Shown here in pieces: positions 1 to 7,806 of a stretch of 64,000 bases of DNA. Both the position numbers and the translations under genes were made by a program. How positions within the stretch are numbered: the stretch's first letter is position 1; every line of letters starts with the position of its first letter. Source of the stretch: Streptomyces sp. CMB-StM0423 (GTDB taxonomy: Bacteria > Actinomycetota > Actinomycetes > Streptomycetales > Streptomycetaceae). The notes under the pieces were generated by a model. It was not told the DNA's origin, did not search any database, and was given only the letters and a program-made list of their open reading frames with translations. Location: contig NZ_CP025407.1 in the NCBI RefSeq assembly GCF_002847285.1, positions 2,482,501 through 2,546,500 on the forward strand, read 5' to 3'.

Positions 1-962
1 TCGCCGGCAGCGTCATGCTGATGCAGCGGGAGCCCAAGACCGGGGCCAAGCTGGACGTGCCGGGCGTGGTGCTGGCCTCGGGCGGCATGTTCTGCCTGGT
101 CTACGGCTTCGCCAACGCCGCCGACGAGGGCTGGGGCACGACCTCGACGTGGGGCGTCCTCGTGCTCGGCGGCGCGCTGCTCCTCGTCTTCGCGTTCTCG
201 CAGACGCGCGCGACCAACGCGCTGCTGCCGCCCAGGATCCTGCTCGACCGCAACCGCGGCGGCGCGTACTTCACGGTGCTGCTCGTCGGGACCGGCATGT
301 TCGGCGTGATGCTGTTCCTGATCTACTACATGCAGACCAACCTCGACTACTCGGCGATCACCTCGGGCGTCGCGCTGCTGCCGATGGTCGTGTGCACGAC
401 CGTGGGCGCGAGCGCCGGCGCCATCAGGCTGATGCCGAAGTACGGCCCCCGGCCGCTGGTCACCTTCGGTCTGGTGCTCAGCGCGCTCGGCATGGCCTGG
501 CTGACCGTGATCGGCGTGGACTCGGGCTACGTGACCCACCTGCTCGGCCCGCTCATGGTGGTCGGCCTCGGCATGGGCTTCATCTACGCCGCGGCGCTGC
601 GCACCGGCACCTCGGGCGTAGAGCCCAGGGACGCGGGGATCGCCTCGGCGTGCGTCAACACCGGCCAGCAGCTCGGCGGCGCGGTCGGCACGGCGCTGCT
701 CAACACCATCGCCGCCACCGCCACCGGCAACTGGCTGGAGAGCAACGTGCAGGGGCAGCCGTCGCAGAGCCAGCTCGACCTCGCGGCGATCGACGGCTAC
801 ACCACGGTGTTCTGGTGGTGCACCGCTCTCTTCGTGATCGGCGCGGTCGTCGCCGGTCTGATGCTGCGCGGCGGCCCGCTGCCCACGCCCGCGGAGGGGC
901 CCGCGGAGGAGAAGGCGGACGGGAAGCCGGAAGAGCTGTCCGAGGAGACGAAGACCGCGTAA
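1..962 (+). CDS. MFS exporter of the DHA2 (14-TM) type, C-terminal part
   Basis: The reading frame is open to the left edge, so the true start lies outside; about 320 residues are visible. They contain at least seven hydrophobic helices, including the stretch LIYYMQTNLDYSAITSGVAL typical of drug-efflux MFS proteins of the EmrB/QacA kind, and end in a charged Glu/Lys-rich cytoplasmic tail. It is closely similar to the complete transporter at 11360-12898 (shared LLPPR, YYMQT, KYGP and GVEP-DAGIAS blocks), so the two are paralogues within one cluster. It sits 145 bp upstream of the haloperoxidase gene on the same strand and probably exports, or gives resistance to, the cluster product. Substrate is inferred from context only. 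Confidence 0.9.
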   Translation, partial: AGSVMLMQREPKTGAKLDVPGVVLASGGMFCLVYGFANAADEGWGTTSTWGVLVLGGALLLVFAFSQTRATNALLPPRILLDRNRGGAYFTVLLVGTGMFGVMLFLIYYMQTNLDYSAITSGVALLPMVVCTTVGASAGAIRLMPKYGPRPLVTFGLVLSALGMAWLTVIGVDSGYVTHLLGPLMVVGLGMGFIYAAALRTGTSGVEPRDAGIASACVNTGQQLGGAVGTALLNTIAATATGNWLESNVQGQPSQSQLDLAAIDGYTTVFWWCTALFVIGAVVAGLMLRGGPLPTPAEGPAEEKADGKPEELSEETKTA

Positions 963-1107
963 TCCTGAGGCGCACTGCGCCCAGACTGCAGCTCAAGCGG
1001 CTGGTGATGCCGGGGTGACCCGGGTATCGCCGGCCGCTTTCGCTTGGGCCGGGAACGTCCGCCGGCCGACCTGTCCTCTCCAGCGGCGCACAGTCGATAA
1101 GGAACCG

Positions 1108-2661
1108 ATGATGACGACGTCCGGAAGCTCCTCCGTCCCCGGCTTCTCCCCACGGCGCAGGTCGCTGCTGCTCGGCAGCGGCTCGGCCGCGGCGCTGGCC
1201 ACCCTGGGCCACGCGGGTACGGCCGCCGCCGAGCCAGGACCGGCGGCGGAGCCGCCGCCCGCCTTCGACCTCGACAAGGGCAACTTCGTCCGGGACCTGC
1301 TCACCGTGGCGGGCGACTCCAGCGGGGAGACGCAGGACCTCGGCCCCGCGGACGTCACCCTCATCTTCTGGATCCAGGACGTCATGCAGACCGCCTGGTT
1401 CGACGCGCTCGCGCCCTACCACCCGACCGCCGTCGGCGTGCGCACCCGGCTCCCCCGCCGCCCCGCCGGCGAGTCCGAGACCAACAGGAACAAGAACATC
1501 GCCGGGCTGTACGCCACGTACCAGGTGGTGAGCGTCGCCTACCCGGAGCGGGGCTACATTCTGCGCGGGCTGCTGGAGGCGATCGGTCTCGACCCCGACG
1601 ACGAGTCGGAGGACCCGGCGACCCCGGCGGGCATCGGCAATCTGGCCGGCAAGGCCGCCGTCGCGGCCCGGCGGCAGGACGGCATGAACTTCCTCGGGGA
1701 CGAGAACCGGAAGTACCACCGCCAGCCCTTCGAGGACTACACCGGCTACGAACCGGTGAACACCGCCTACAAGCTGGTCAACCCGTCGAGGTGGCAGCCG
1801 GCCAGGACCCCGCACCGCCGCCGCGTCGGCGGCGGCCCGGGCGACAAGGGCATCTTCACCGTCCAGCACTTCGCCACCCCGCAGCTCCGGCTGGTCCAGG
1901 GCCACACCTTCCGGGACCCCGGCCGGTTCGAGCTGGCGCCGCCCGACCACAGCGACCACACCGCACCGGGCCGCTACAAGCGCGCCGTCGACGAGATCCT
2001 CGGCGCCTCCGCCGCGCTGACCGACGAGCAGAAGGCGAAGGCGGAGTTCTTCAGCAACAACTACCAGGGCATCCTGCTGGCGACGAGGGCCGCGGCGGTC
2101 GCCCACGACCTGGACCTGGACGGCTGGGTGCACCTCTACATGACGAGCTCGGTGGCCCAGCTCGACAACCTGATCGCCTCCTGGCACCTGAAGCACGCGT
2201 ACGACGCCGTCCGGCCGTTCAGCGCGGTCCGGCACGTGTACGGCAGGCAGAAGGTGCGCGCCTGGGGCGGTCCGGGCAAGGGGACGGTCGACCTCCGCGC
2301 CGACGAGTGGGCGGGCTACCTGCCCGTGAACGACCACCCCGAGTACCCGTCCGGCTCCACCGCGCTCTGCGCCGCCATGGCGCAGGGGGCGCGGCGCTTC
2401 CTCGGTGACGACGTCCTCAAGTGGACGTACACCTTCAAAGCCGGCTCGACGCTGACGGAGCCCGGGCTGGTCCCGGCCCGTGACGTCGAGCTGAACTACG
2501 GCACCTGGACCACCTTCGTCCGGGACGCCGCCCTGAGCCGGGTGTGGGCCGGCGTGAACTTCACGAAGACGGCCGAGAGGTCCGTGGAGTTCGGCAAGCA
2601 GTTCGGCGACCTCGCCCACGAGTTCGTGCAGCGGCACGTCTCGGGCGAGGCCGAGGACTGA
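1108..2661 (+). CDS. Vanadium-haloperoxidase homologue 1, vanadate His replaced by Asn
   Basis: A 518-residue PAP2/vanadium chloroperoxidase superfamily protein. The N-terminus has a twin-arginine signal (PRRRSLLLGSGSAAALATLG) ending near an Ala-rich cleavage site, predicting Tat export. The C-terminal half carries the vanadate pocket: Lys362-x6-Arg369-Pro370, then PSGS (414-417) where classical enzymes have PSGH, then SRVWAGVN (477-484). In the family the residue at the last position is the His that bonds to vanadium; here it is Asn (codon AAC, 2557-2559), so normal cofactor ligation is doubtful. ATG 1108 is chosen because AAGGA lies just upstream; ATG 1111 is equally possible. The paralogue at 3537 aligns with no gap in the pocket and keeps His. 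I infer a repurposed, perhaps non-halogenating role; some Streptomyces VHPO-family members are known to catalyse isomerisation instead. Confidence 0.88.
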   Translation: MMTTSGSSSVPGFSPRRRSLLLGSGSAAALATLGHAGTAAAEPGPAAEPPPAFDLDKGNFVRDLLTVAGDSSGETQDLGPADVTLIFWIQDVMQTAWFDALAPYHPTAVGVRTRLPRRPAGESETNRNKNIAGLYATYQVVSVAYPERGYILRGLLEAIGLDPDDESEDPATPAGIGNLAGKAAVAARRQDGMNFLGDENRKYHRQPFEDYTGYEPVNTAYKLVNPSRWQPARTPHRRRVGGGPGDKGIFTVQHFATPQLRLVQGHTFRDPGRFELAPPDHSDHTAPGRYKRAVDEILGASAALTDEQKAKAEFFSNNYQGILLATRAAAVAHDLDLDGWVHLYMTSSVAQLDNLIASWHLKHAYDAVRPFSAVRHVYGRQKVRAWGGPGKGTVDLRADEWAGYLPVNDHPEYPSGSTALCAAMAQGARRFLGDDVLKWTYTFKAGSTLTEPGLVPARDVELNYGTWTTFVRDAALSRVWAGVNFTKTAERSVEFGKQFGDLAHEFVQRHVSGEAED

Positions 2662-2759
2662 TCGCAGCAGGTTGCGCCGGACCTCCTCCGGCCAATTCAC
2701 GCTCCCGCGTGCGCACAACCCTCCGACACATCTGACCACGCACACCAAAGGGGATGACA

Positions 2760-3413
2760 GTGACCAACCTGATGCTGCTGCCGGACGGAATGCGCCGCTG
2801 GTCCAAGGCGAACGGCGTGTCGCTCGACGACGGCTACAAGGCGATGGCGGACAAGCTCGTCGAGTTCATGGACTGGGCGAGGGAAGACGGCATCACCACC
2901 CTGTACATCACCACCTCCTCGGCCGCGAACTTCAGCCGCCCCGAGCCCGCGGTGACGACGTTCCTGGTCGCGTTCAACGACGTGGCCCGGCGCACGCACG
3001 ACAACTGCCGGTTCGACTTCTCCGGGTCGCTCGACCTGGTGCCCAAGAAGTACCTCACCGAGCTGGAGAACCTGCGGGACGAGTCCAACAGGGAGGCGGG
3101 CTTCACGCTCCACTACATCATGGGCATGTCCCTCACCGAGGAGGTCATCCAGCTCTTCAACAGGCTCAATGGCAAGGTCCCGGAGCTGACCGAGGAGATC
3201 CTGGCCGAGAACGCCTACGTCCCGAAGCAGGTCGACTTCCTCATCCGCACCGGCGGGGCGATCCGGATGTCGTCCTTCTTCCCGCTGATGTCCCCGTATG
3301 CCGAACTGCACTTCTCCCCGGTCCTGTTCCCGGACATGACGCGAGCCGACTTCGACACCGCGCTGACCGACCTGCGGGCGCGGGAACGGCGCTACGGGAA
3401 CTACCCGGCATAG
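2760..3413 (+). CDS. cis-prenyltransferase of the lavandulyl/cyclolavandulyl diphosphate synthase type
   Basis: A 217-residue undecaprenyl-diphosphate-synthase fold protein. The N-terminal [11 protein letters not shown] replaces the canonical MDGNGRW: the catalytic Asp (Asp9) and Arg/Trp are kept but Asn-Gly becomes Met-Arg. Near the C-terminus [12 protein letters not shown] (around 162-173) replaces IRTSGE-RLSNF. It is shorter than true UppS (about 250 residues). From memory this signature matches the Streptomyces head-to-middle synthases (CLDS, and Mcl22 of merochlorin) that join DMAPP units to branched lavandulyl skeletons. GTG 2760 is preferred over ATG 2754 because AAAGGGG (2747-2753) spaces correctly and the product starts like CLDS. 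It lies between the two haloperoxidases, implying supply of the prenyl unit they later act on. Chain length and cyclisation cannot be read; Ala167 stands where I recall a His in CLDS. Confidence 0.87.
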   Translation: MTNLMLLPDGMRRWSKANGVSLDDGYKAMADKLVEFMDWAREDGITTLYITTSSAANFSRPEPAVTTFLVAFNDVARRTHDNCRFDFSGSLDLVPKKYLTELENLRDESNREAGFTLHYIMGMSLTEEVIQLFNRLNGKVPELTEEILAENAYVPKQVDFLIRTGGAIRMSSFFPLMSPYAELHFSPVLFPDMTRADFDTALTDLRARERRYGNYPA

Positions 3414-3536
3414 CGCACCACCGCACGACTCGGGCGAACAACGGCCGACTCCGGTCTCCCAGGCGTGGCCCGACCCCCCACGGGCCCCGCCTGGGACGTG
3501 CAACGCATCCTCGCTAGGGACAAGGAAGAAAATACG

Positions 3537-5090
3537 ATGACGTCCGGAAACTCCTCCTCCGCAGGCTTCTCCCCAGGTCGCAGGTCGTTGCTGCTCGGCG
3601 GCGCCTCGACCGCCGCGCTGGCGACCCTGGGAACCGGCACCGCCGCCGCGAGCCAGGGCACGGGACCGGCGGCGAAGCCGGCCGCCGCCATCGAATTCGA
3701 CTTCGACACCGGCAACTTCCACCGGGACCTGCTCAGCACGGCGGCCAACCCGTCCGAGGAGCCGCTCGGCCCGATGGACGCGACCGTCCTCGTCTACCTC
3801 ACCCATCTCACGATGACCGCGTGGTTCGACGCGCTGGCGCCCTACCACCCGACCGCGGTCGGCCGGCACACCCGCATCGCCCGCCGCCCCGCCAGCGAGT
3901 CCCACACCAACCGGAACAAGAACGTCGCCGCGCTGCACGCCGCCAACGTGGTGTTCGCGTCCGTATTCAAGGAGCGGGTGGCGGCCTTCCGGCAGGTCAT
4001 GACCACGCTCGGGCTGGACCCCGACGACCAGTCGACGGACCCGAGCAGCCCGGTGGGCATCGGCAACCTGGCCGCCAAGGGCGTCCTCAAGGCCCGCGCC
4101 CGCGACGGCATGAACCTCTTCGGCGACGAGGGCCGGAAGTACCACGGGCAGCCCTACGAGGACTACACCGGCTTCGAGCCGGTGAACACCGCCTACAAGC
4201 TGGTCAACCCGTCGAAGTGGCAGCCGGCCAGGACCCCGCACCGCCGCCGGGTGGGCGGCGGCCCGGGCGACAAGGGCATCTTCACCGTGCAGCACATGGT
4301 CACGCCGCAGATGGGGCTGGTGAAGCCGGACACCTACCGGCACCCGAGCCAGTTCCGGCTGGCCCCGCCGGACCACCTCGACCACACCGACCCGCGCCGC
4401 TTCAAGCGCTCGGTGGACGAGATCCTGGAAGCCTCCGCCACGCTCGACGACGAGCGGAAGGTGAAGACCGAGTTCTTCGACAACAAGTTCCTGGGCATCG
4501 GCCAGTCGACGAAGGCCGCGGGGATAGCCCACGACCTTGAGCTGGACGAATGGGTCCACCTGATCTACACCAGTTCGCTGGCGCAGGTCGAGGACCTGAT
4601 CGCCGCCTGGCACTTCAAGGTCAAGTACCAGGCCCCCCGGCCGTTCTCCGCGATCAGGCACGTGTACGGCAAGCAGAAGGTGTCCGCCTGGGGCGGGCCC
4701 GGCATCGGGACCGTGCACGACATGCCCGCCGACGAGTGGACCAGCTTCATCCCCGTGGGCGACCACCCCGACTACCCGTCCGGCTCCACCACGCTGTGCG
4801 CCGCCGAGGCGCAGGCCGCCCGGCGCTTCCTCGGCGACGACCGGCTGGACTGGACCTGGCCCATCCCCGCCGGCTGGACGCTGACGGAGCCCGGGATCAC
4901 CCCCTCCGAGGACATGGAGCTGCACTACGACACCTGGACCGAGTTCGTGAAGGACTGCGGCTACAGCAGGGTCTGGGCCGGGGTGCACTTCAAGACCACC
5001 GTCGAGCGGTCCATGGAGTTCGGCACCCAGTTCGGCGACCTCGCGTACGAGTTCGTCCAGCGGTACATCAAGGGCGAAGTGAAGGACTGA
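3537..5090 (+). CDS. Vanadium-dependent haloperoxidase homologue 2 with intact vanadate His
   Basis: A 518-residue paralogue of the product of 1108-2661, identical in length and colinear, with a Tat-type signal (GRRSLLLGGASTAALATLG). Pocket motifs: a Lys upstream of APRP (KVKYQAPRPF), PSGS at 414-417, and SRVWAGVHFKTT with His484 in the vanadate-ligand position (codon CAC, 4986-4988). As in its partner, Ser417 replaces the acid-base His of the classical fungal enzyme. I recall Ser at this place in the stereoselective Streptomyces chloroperoxidases, so this copy is the likely active halogenase, using hydrogen peroxide and chloride or bromide. AAGGAAGAA precedes ATG 3537. The gene ends 93 bp from a convergent gene, with a hairpin between. 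The substrate is inferred to be a prenylated aromatic compound. Confidence 0.9.
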   Translation: MTSGNSSSAGFSPGRRSLLLGGASTAALATLGTGTAAASQGTGPAAKPAAAIEFDFDTGNFHRDLLSTAANPSEEPLGPMDATVLVYLTHLTMTAWFDALAPYHPTAVGRHTRIARRPASESHTNRNKNVAALHAANVVFASVFKERVAAFRQVMTTLGLDPDDQSTDPSSPVGIGNLAAKGVLKARARDGMNLFGDEGRKYHGQPYEDYTGFEPVNTAYKLVNPSKWQPARTPHRRRVGGGPGDKGIFTVQHMVTPQMGLVKPDTYRHPSQFRLAPPDHLDHTDPRRFKRSVDEILEASATLDDERKVKTEFFDNKFLGIGQSTKAAGIAHDLELDEWVHLIYTSSLAQVEDLIAAWHFKVKYQAPRPFSAIRHVYGKQKVSAWGGPGIGTVHDMPADEWTSFIPVGDHPDYPSGSTTLCAAEAQAARRFLGDDRLDWTWPIPAGWTLTEPGITPSEDMELHYDTWTEFVKDCGYSRVWAGVHFKTTVERSMEFGTQFGDLAYEFVQRYIKGEVKD

Positions 5091-5122
5091 CCGCCGCTCG
5101 CGCCGGCGGTCACGCCGGGACC

Positions 5123-5160
5123 GGCCGGGCAGGGCGCGTACCACCGCGACCTGCCCGGCC
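5123..5160. terminator. Bidirectional hairpin between convergent genes
   Basis: A perfect 11-bp inverted repeat (GGCCGGGCAGG at 5123-5133, complement at 5150-5160) with a 16-nt loop lies between the haloperoxidase gene and the inositol-phosphate-synthase homologue, which converge here. No U-tract is present, as is common in actinomycetes. Confidence 0.65.
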
Positions 5161-5182
5161 GTTCACTCCGTACCGGGCATCC

Positions 5183-6328
5183 TCAGCGGACGTCGCCGTC
5201 GAGGCCGGCCACGAACGCGCGCAGCTCCGCCCACTGGGCGTGCAGCGCGTGGTCGCCGTCCCCGAGGGGGTCCTTGAAGAAGAAGGCCAGCGGCGTCAGC
5301 GGGCCCGTGCGCCCCGCCGCGTGCGCGGCCAGGGAGATCCGGGCCAGGTCGAGGACCAGCGGCGCGGCGAGCGCCGAGTCGCAGCCCTCCCAGGTGAACT
5401 GCAGCCGCATCGGGGTGCCGAGGAAGCCGCCGAAGGTGATGAGGTCCCAGGCGGTCTTGAAGTCGCCGATGTCGGCGACGTAGTCGATGTGGGTGTCGCC
5501 TTCCGGCGCGTAGCCGAGGGTCTCGCGCAGCACGCGCTGCTTGCTGACGGACTTGGCCGCGTTGGCGCCCGGCTCGGCGAGATTGGCGCCGTCGCCGCCG
5601 CCGAGGAGGTTCAGGCCCGACCACGAGCGGACCGCGAGGTTGCGCATCGCGAACATCGGGGCGAGCACCGACTTCAGCAGCGTCTCACCGGTCTTGCCGT
5701 CGTGGCCCGCGTACGGCAGGCCGCGGGCGGCGGCCAGTTCGTCGAGCGCGGGCAGCCGCGCCCCCGTGGAGGGGGTGAAGTCGACGTACGCGCAGCCGGC
5801 GGTGAACGCCGCGTACGCGTACAGGGAGCTGGGCGGCAGCACCCGGCCGGGGGCGGCGAGCGCCGCGTCGAGCGCCGCCAGGTCCGCGTGCGCCGGGTGC
5901 GGCTCGGCGGCGGGCTCGGTGGAGGCGACGTTGACGACGACGACCCGCTCCAGCGCGTGCCGCTCGGCGAACGCCCCGATGTCGGCGGCGACCGCGGCGG
6001 CCGTCTCCGCCTGGGTGCCGCCGGCGGGCGCGTGCCGCACCTCGGCCTCCGCCTCGGCGAGGTCCGCCTCCAGCGCCTGTACGAGCCGCGCGGGCACCAC
6101 GCCCGCGGTGGCGAGCTGCTCGGCCTTCTTGGCCACCGTGCCGGTGTTCACGTCGTGGCCGCCGAAGACCAGGTCGCCGAAGCCCGGCAGTACGCCGGCG
6201 GCCAGGTCCGGGTGGGCCGTCACACAGCCCACGGGTTCGGTCAGGCCGGCGCGCAGCGCGAGCCCCCCGATGACGGCGGTGGTGGCGACCGACCCGCGGG
6301 CGCCGATGAACCAGATGCCAACTCGCAT
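5183..6328 (-). CDS. myo-Inositol-1-phosphate synthase family protein (NAD-dependent)
   Basis: A 381-residue protein with an N-terminal Rossmann motif (FIGARGSVATTAVIGG), the family Lys region GHDGKTGETLLKSVL and a second conserved block NAAKSVSKQRVL followed by DIGDFKTAWDLITFGG. The overall plan is that of inositol-3-phosphate synthase, which isomerises glucose 6-phosphate through an NAD-dependent oxidation, aldol closure and reduction. The sequence is divergent from the housekeeping actinobacterial enzyme and ends a minus-strand series of pathway genes, so a role in making a cyclitol or a related carbocycle for the cluster product is possible. Similar divergent homologues are, to my knowledge, found beside UbiA/Ebo-type gene sets. 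ATG 6328 is the only well-placed start. Function beyond the family is unproven. Confidence 0.82.
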   Translation of the reverse strand: MRVGIWFIGARGSVATTAVIGGLALRAGLTEPVGCVTAHPDLAAGVLPGFGDLVFGGHDVNTGTVAKKAEQLATAGVVPARLVQALEADLAEAEAEVRHAPAGGTQAETAAAVAADIGAFAERHALERVVVVNVASTEPAAEPHPAHADLAALDAALAAPGRVLPPSSLYAYAAFTAGCAYVDFTPSTGARLPALDELAAARGLPYAGHDGKTGETLLKSVLAPMFAMRNLAVRSWSGLNLLGGGDGANLAEPGANAAKSVSKQRVLRETLGYAPEGDTHIDYVADIGDFKTAWDLITFGGFLGTPMRLQFTWEGCDSALAAPLVLDLARISLAAHAAGRTGPLTPLAFFFKDPLGDGDHALHAQWAELRAFVAGLDGDVR

Positions 6329-6462
6329 GAGACCCCTCCGTTACGGACACGTGCGGACAGAACCGGTGCGCACCGCGCACGATTCGGGCGGACACGGGCG
6401 AGGGCCGGGCCGACGGCTTGGCAGCCACGGCACCGGCCCCTGGGCAGACGCCCGGTCGTCGA

Positions 6463-7665
6463 TCAGCCGATCTTGACGACCTCTCCCTTGTCCCAGTCGC
6501 CTGTGGTGCCCGGAGGCCACCACAGGCTCTTGTTGGTCACGTAGATCGAGCCGTCGCGGCCCGCGAGGAAGCCGTGCGGGAAGAACAGCTTGCCCTTGCC
6601 CAGCTCCGTGCGGGTGCCGTCGCGGCCGATCTGGATGACGCTGCCGCCGTCGTCGTCGGGCGACGGCAGGAAGCCGGTCGAGGTGAACTGCGTGACGTAG
6701 AAGTCGCCGTTCTTGCCGAAGCCGCAGCCCGTGATGGCGCTGAAGCCCCGCTGCCAGACCTCCAGGTCACCACTCCACGGCTCGTAGCGGTAGACCTTGG
6801 CGGCCTTGGCGCCCTCCTCGCCGGTGTTGCCGTGGCCGGTCAGCTCGCCGACGTACACCGCGCGGTCCGGGCCCTGGGCGACGCAGGTGGGCACGGCGTC
6901 GGAGCCGGCCTGGCTGAGCGGGAAGCTCGTGAGGATCTCGACGTTGCCCCACGGGTCGATCTCACCGAGCACGTTCGCCGCGGCGTCCACGTAGTAGAAG
7001 CCGCCGCCCTTCTTCGGCGTCAGCGAGTACGGGTTCGTGACGTCGAAGTCGGGCGTCGGGTCCGGGTTCTCGTTGATGTAGTCGTAGTCGGCCGCGCCCG
7101 GCCGGGCGGCCACCCGCGGCTTCTTCGGGTTGGTGACGTCGAGCAGGGTGCCGACGTACGGCTTGAGCTTGTTCCGCAGGCCGTCGGAGAGCCACGGGTC
7201 GGTGGGCAGGGTCTGCGGCGAGCCCGCCTGCAGCGTGTACAGCCGGCCCTGGCTGTAGGCCAGCCCGTTCGGGCCGATCATGTCCTGGAGGTTCAGCGCC
7301 GAGGGCAGGTTCTCCACGATCCGCTTCGGCGTGCCGTTCGTGATGTCGGCGACGGAGCCGGTGTGGCCGAAGCACTTCATCTCGAAGACGATTTCCTCCG
7401 AGACCATGTTGCACTCGGACGGCGCCGTCAGCGGCGGCGTACCGGTCTCGGAGACCAGCAGCCGTCCCCCCGGGCCCCAGGTCAGGGAGCGCGGCGAGTA
7501 CAGCCCCTCCGCGATCACCTCGACCTCGGCGTTCTTGCCGAGCGTGCCCGAGCCCCTGCCGTGGTCGGCGGCGGCCACGGGTCCTGACGAGCCGGCCGCC
7601 ACACCGGCGAGCGTTGTCGCCGCTGCCGTGGCGAGCAGCATCCGACATCTTGCGAGACGACGCAT
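6463..7665 (-). CDS. Secreted ScyD/ScyE-family beta-propeller protein 1
   Basis: A 400-residue protein with a Sec-type signal peptide (MRRLARCRMLLATAAATTLAGVAAG, cleavage likely after VAAA). The mature part has NHL/propeller-like repeats: LYSPRSLTWGPGGRLLVSETG, IGPNGLAYSQGRLYTL, GGGFYYVDAAANVLGEID, CGFGKNGDFYVTQF and GFLAGRDGSIYVTN. These blocks match the ScyD/ScyE family, named from the cyanobacterial scytonemin cluster; no biochemical role is established for the actinomycete members. A paralogue lies immediately upstream at 7807-8961. A weak GGAG/GAGAG ribosome site precedes ATG 7665. Its placement among pathway genes suggests an extracellular scaffold or enzyme for the cluster product; it could also be unrelated cargo. 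Confidence 0.82.
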   Translation of the reverse strand: MRRLARCRMLLATAAATTLAGVAAGSSGPVAAADHGRGSGTLGKNAEVEVIAEGLYSPRSLTWGPGGRLLVSETGTPPLTAPSECNMVSEEIVFEMKCFGHTGSVADITNGTPKRIVENLPSALNLQDMIGPNGLAYSQGRLYTLQAGSPQTLPTDPWLSDGLRNKLKPYVGTLLDVTNPKKPRVAARPGAADYDYINENPDPTPDFDVTNPYSLTPKKGGGFYYVDAAANVLGEIDPWGNVEILTSFPLSQAGSDAVPTCVAQGPDRAVYVGELTGHGNTGEEGAKAAKVYRYEPWSGDLEVWQRGFSAITGCGFGKNGDFYVTQFTSTGFLPSPDDDGGSVIQIGRDGTRTELGKGKLFFPHGFLAGRDGSIYVTNKSLWWPPGTTGDWDKGEVVKIG

Positions 7666-7749
7666 CGAGCTCTCATCTCCTCTTGAGTGGGGTGAGGTAC
7701 TGCTGGGTGACCACGTGCGCGACCGGGGGCCGGCCGCCGCGGCAAGGGA

Positions 7750-7777
7750 GTCGTCGACCGGTCACCCGGTCGACGAC
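7750..7777 (-). terminator. Hairpin after the second ScyD/ScyE gene
   Basis: GTCGTCGACCGG (7750-7761) and its exact complement (7766-7777) form a 12-bp stem with a TCAC loop, 30 bp beyond the stop of the gene at 7807-8961. It may terminate or attenuate read-through into the first ScyD/ScyE gene. Confidence 0.6.
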
Positions 7778-7806
7778 AGCCTTTCCGTCACGGACGGCGG
7801 CCGGGG

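Noticed and set aside
989..1011. GCTCAAG followed by GATGCC upstream of the first haloperoxidase gene
   Set aside because: The spacing is two bases off the good boxes and no second or third repeat is in register.
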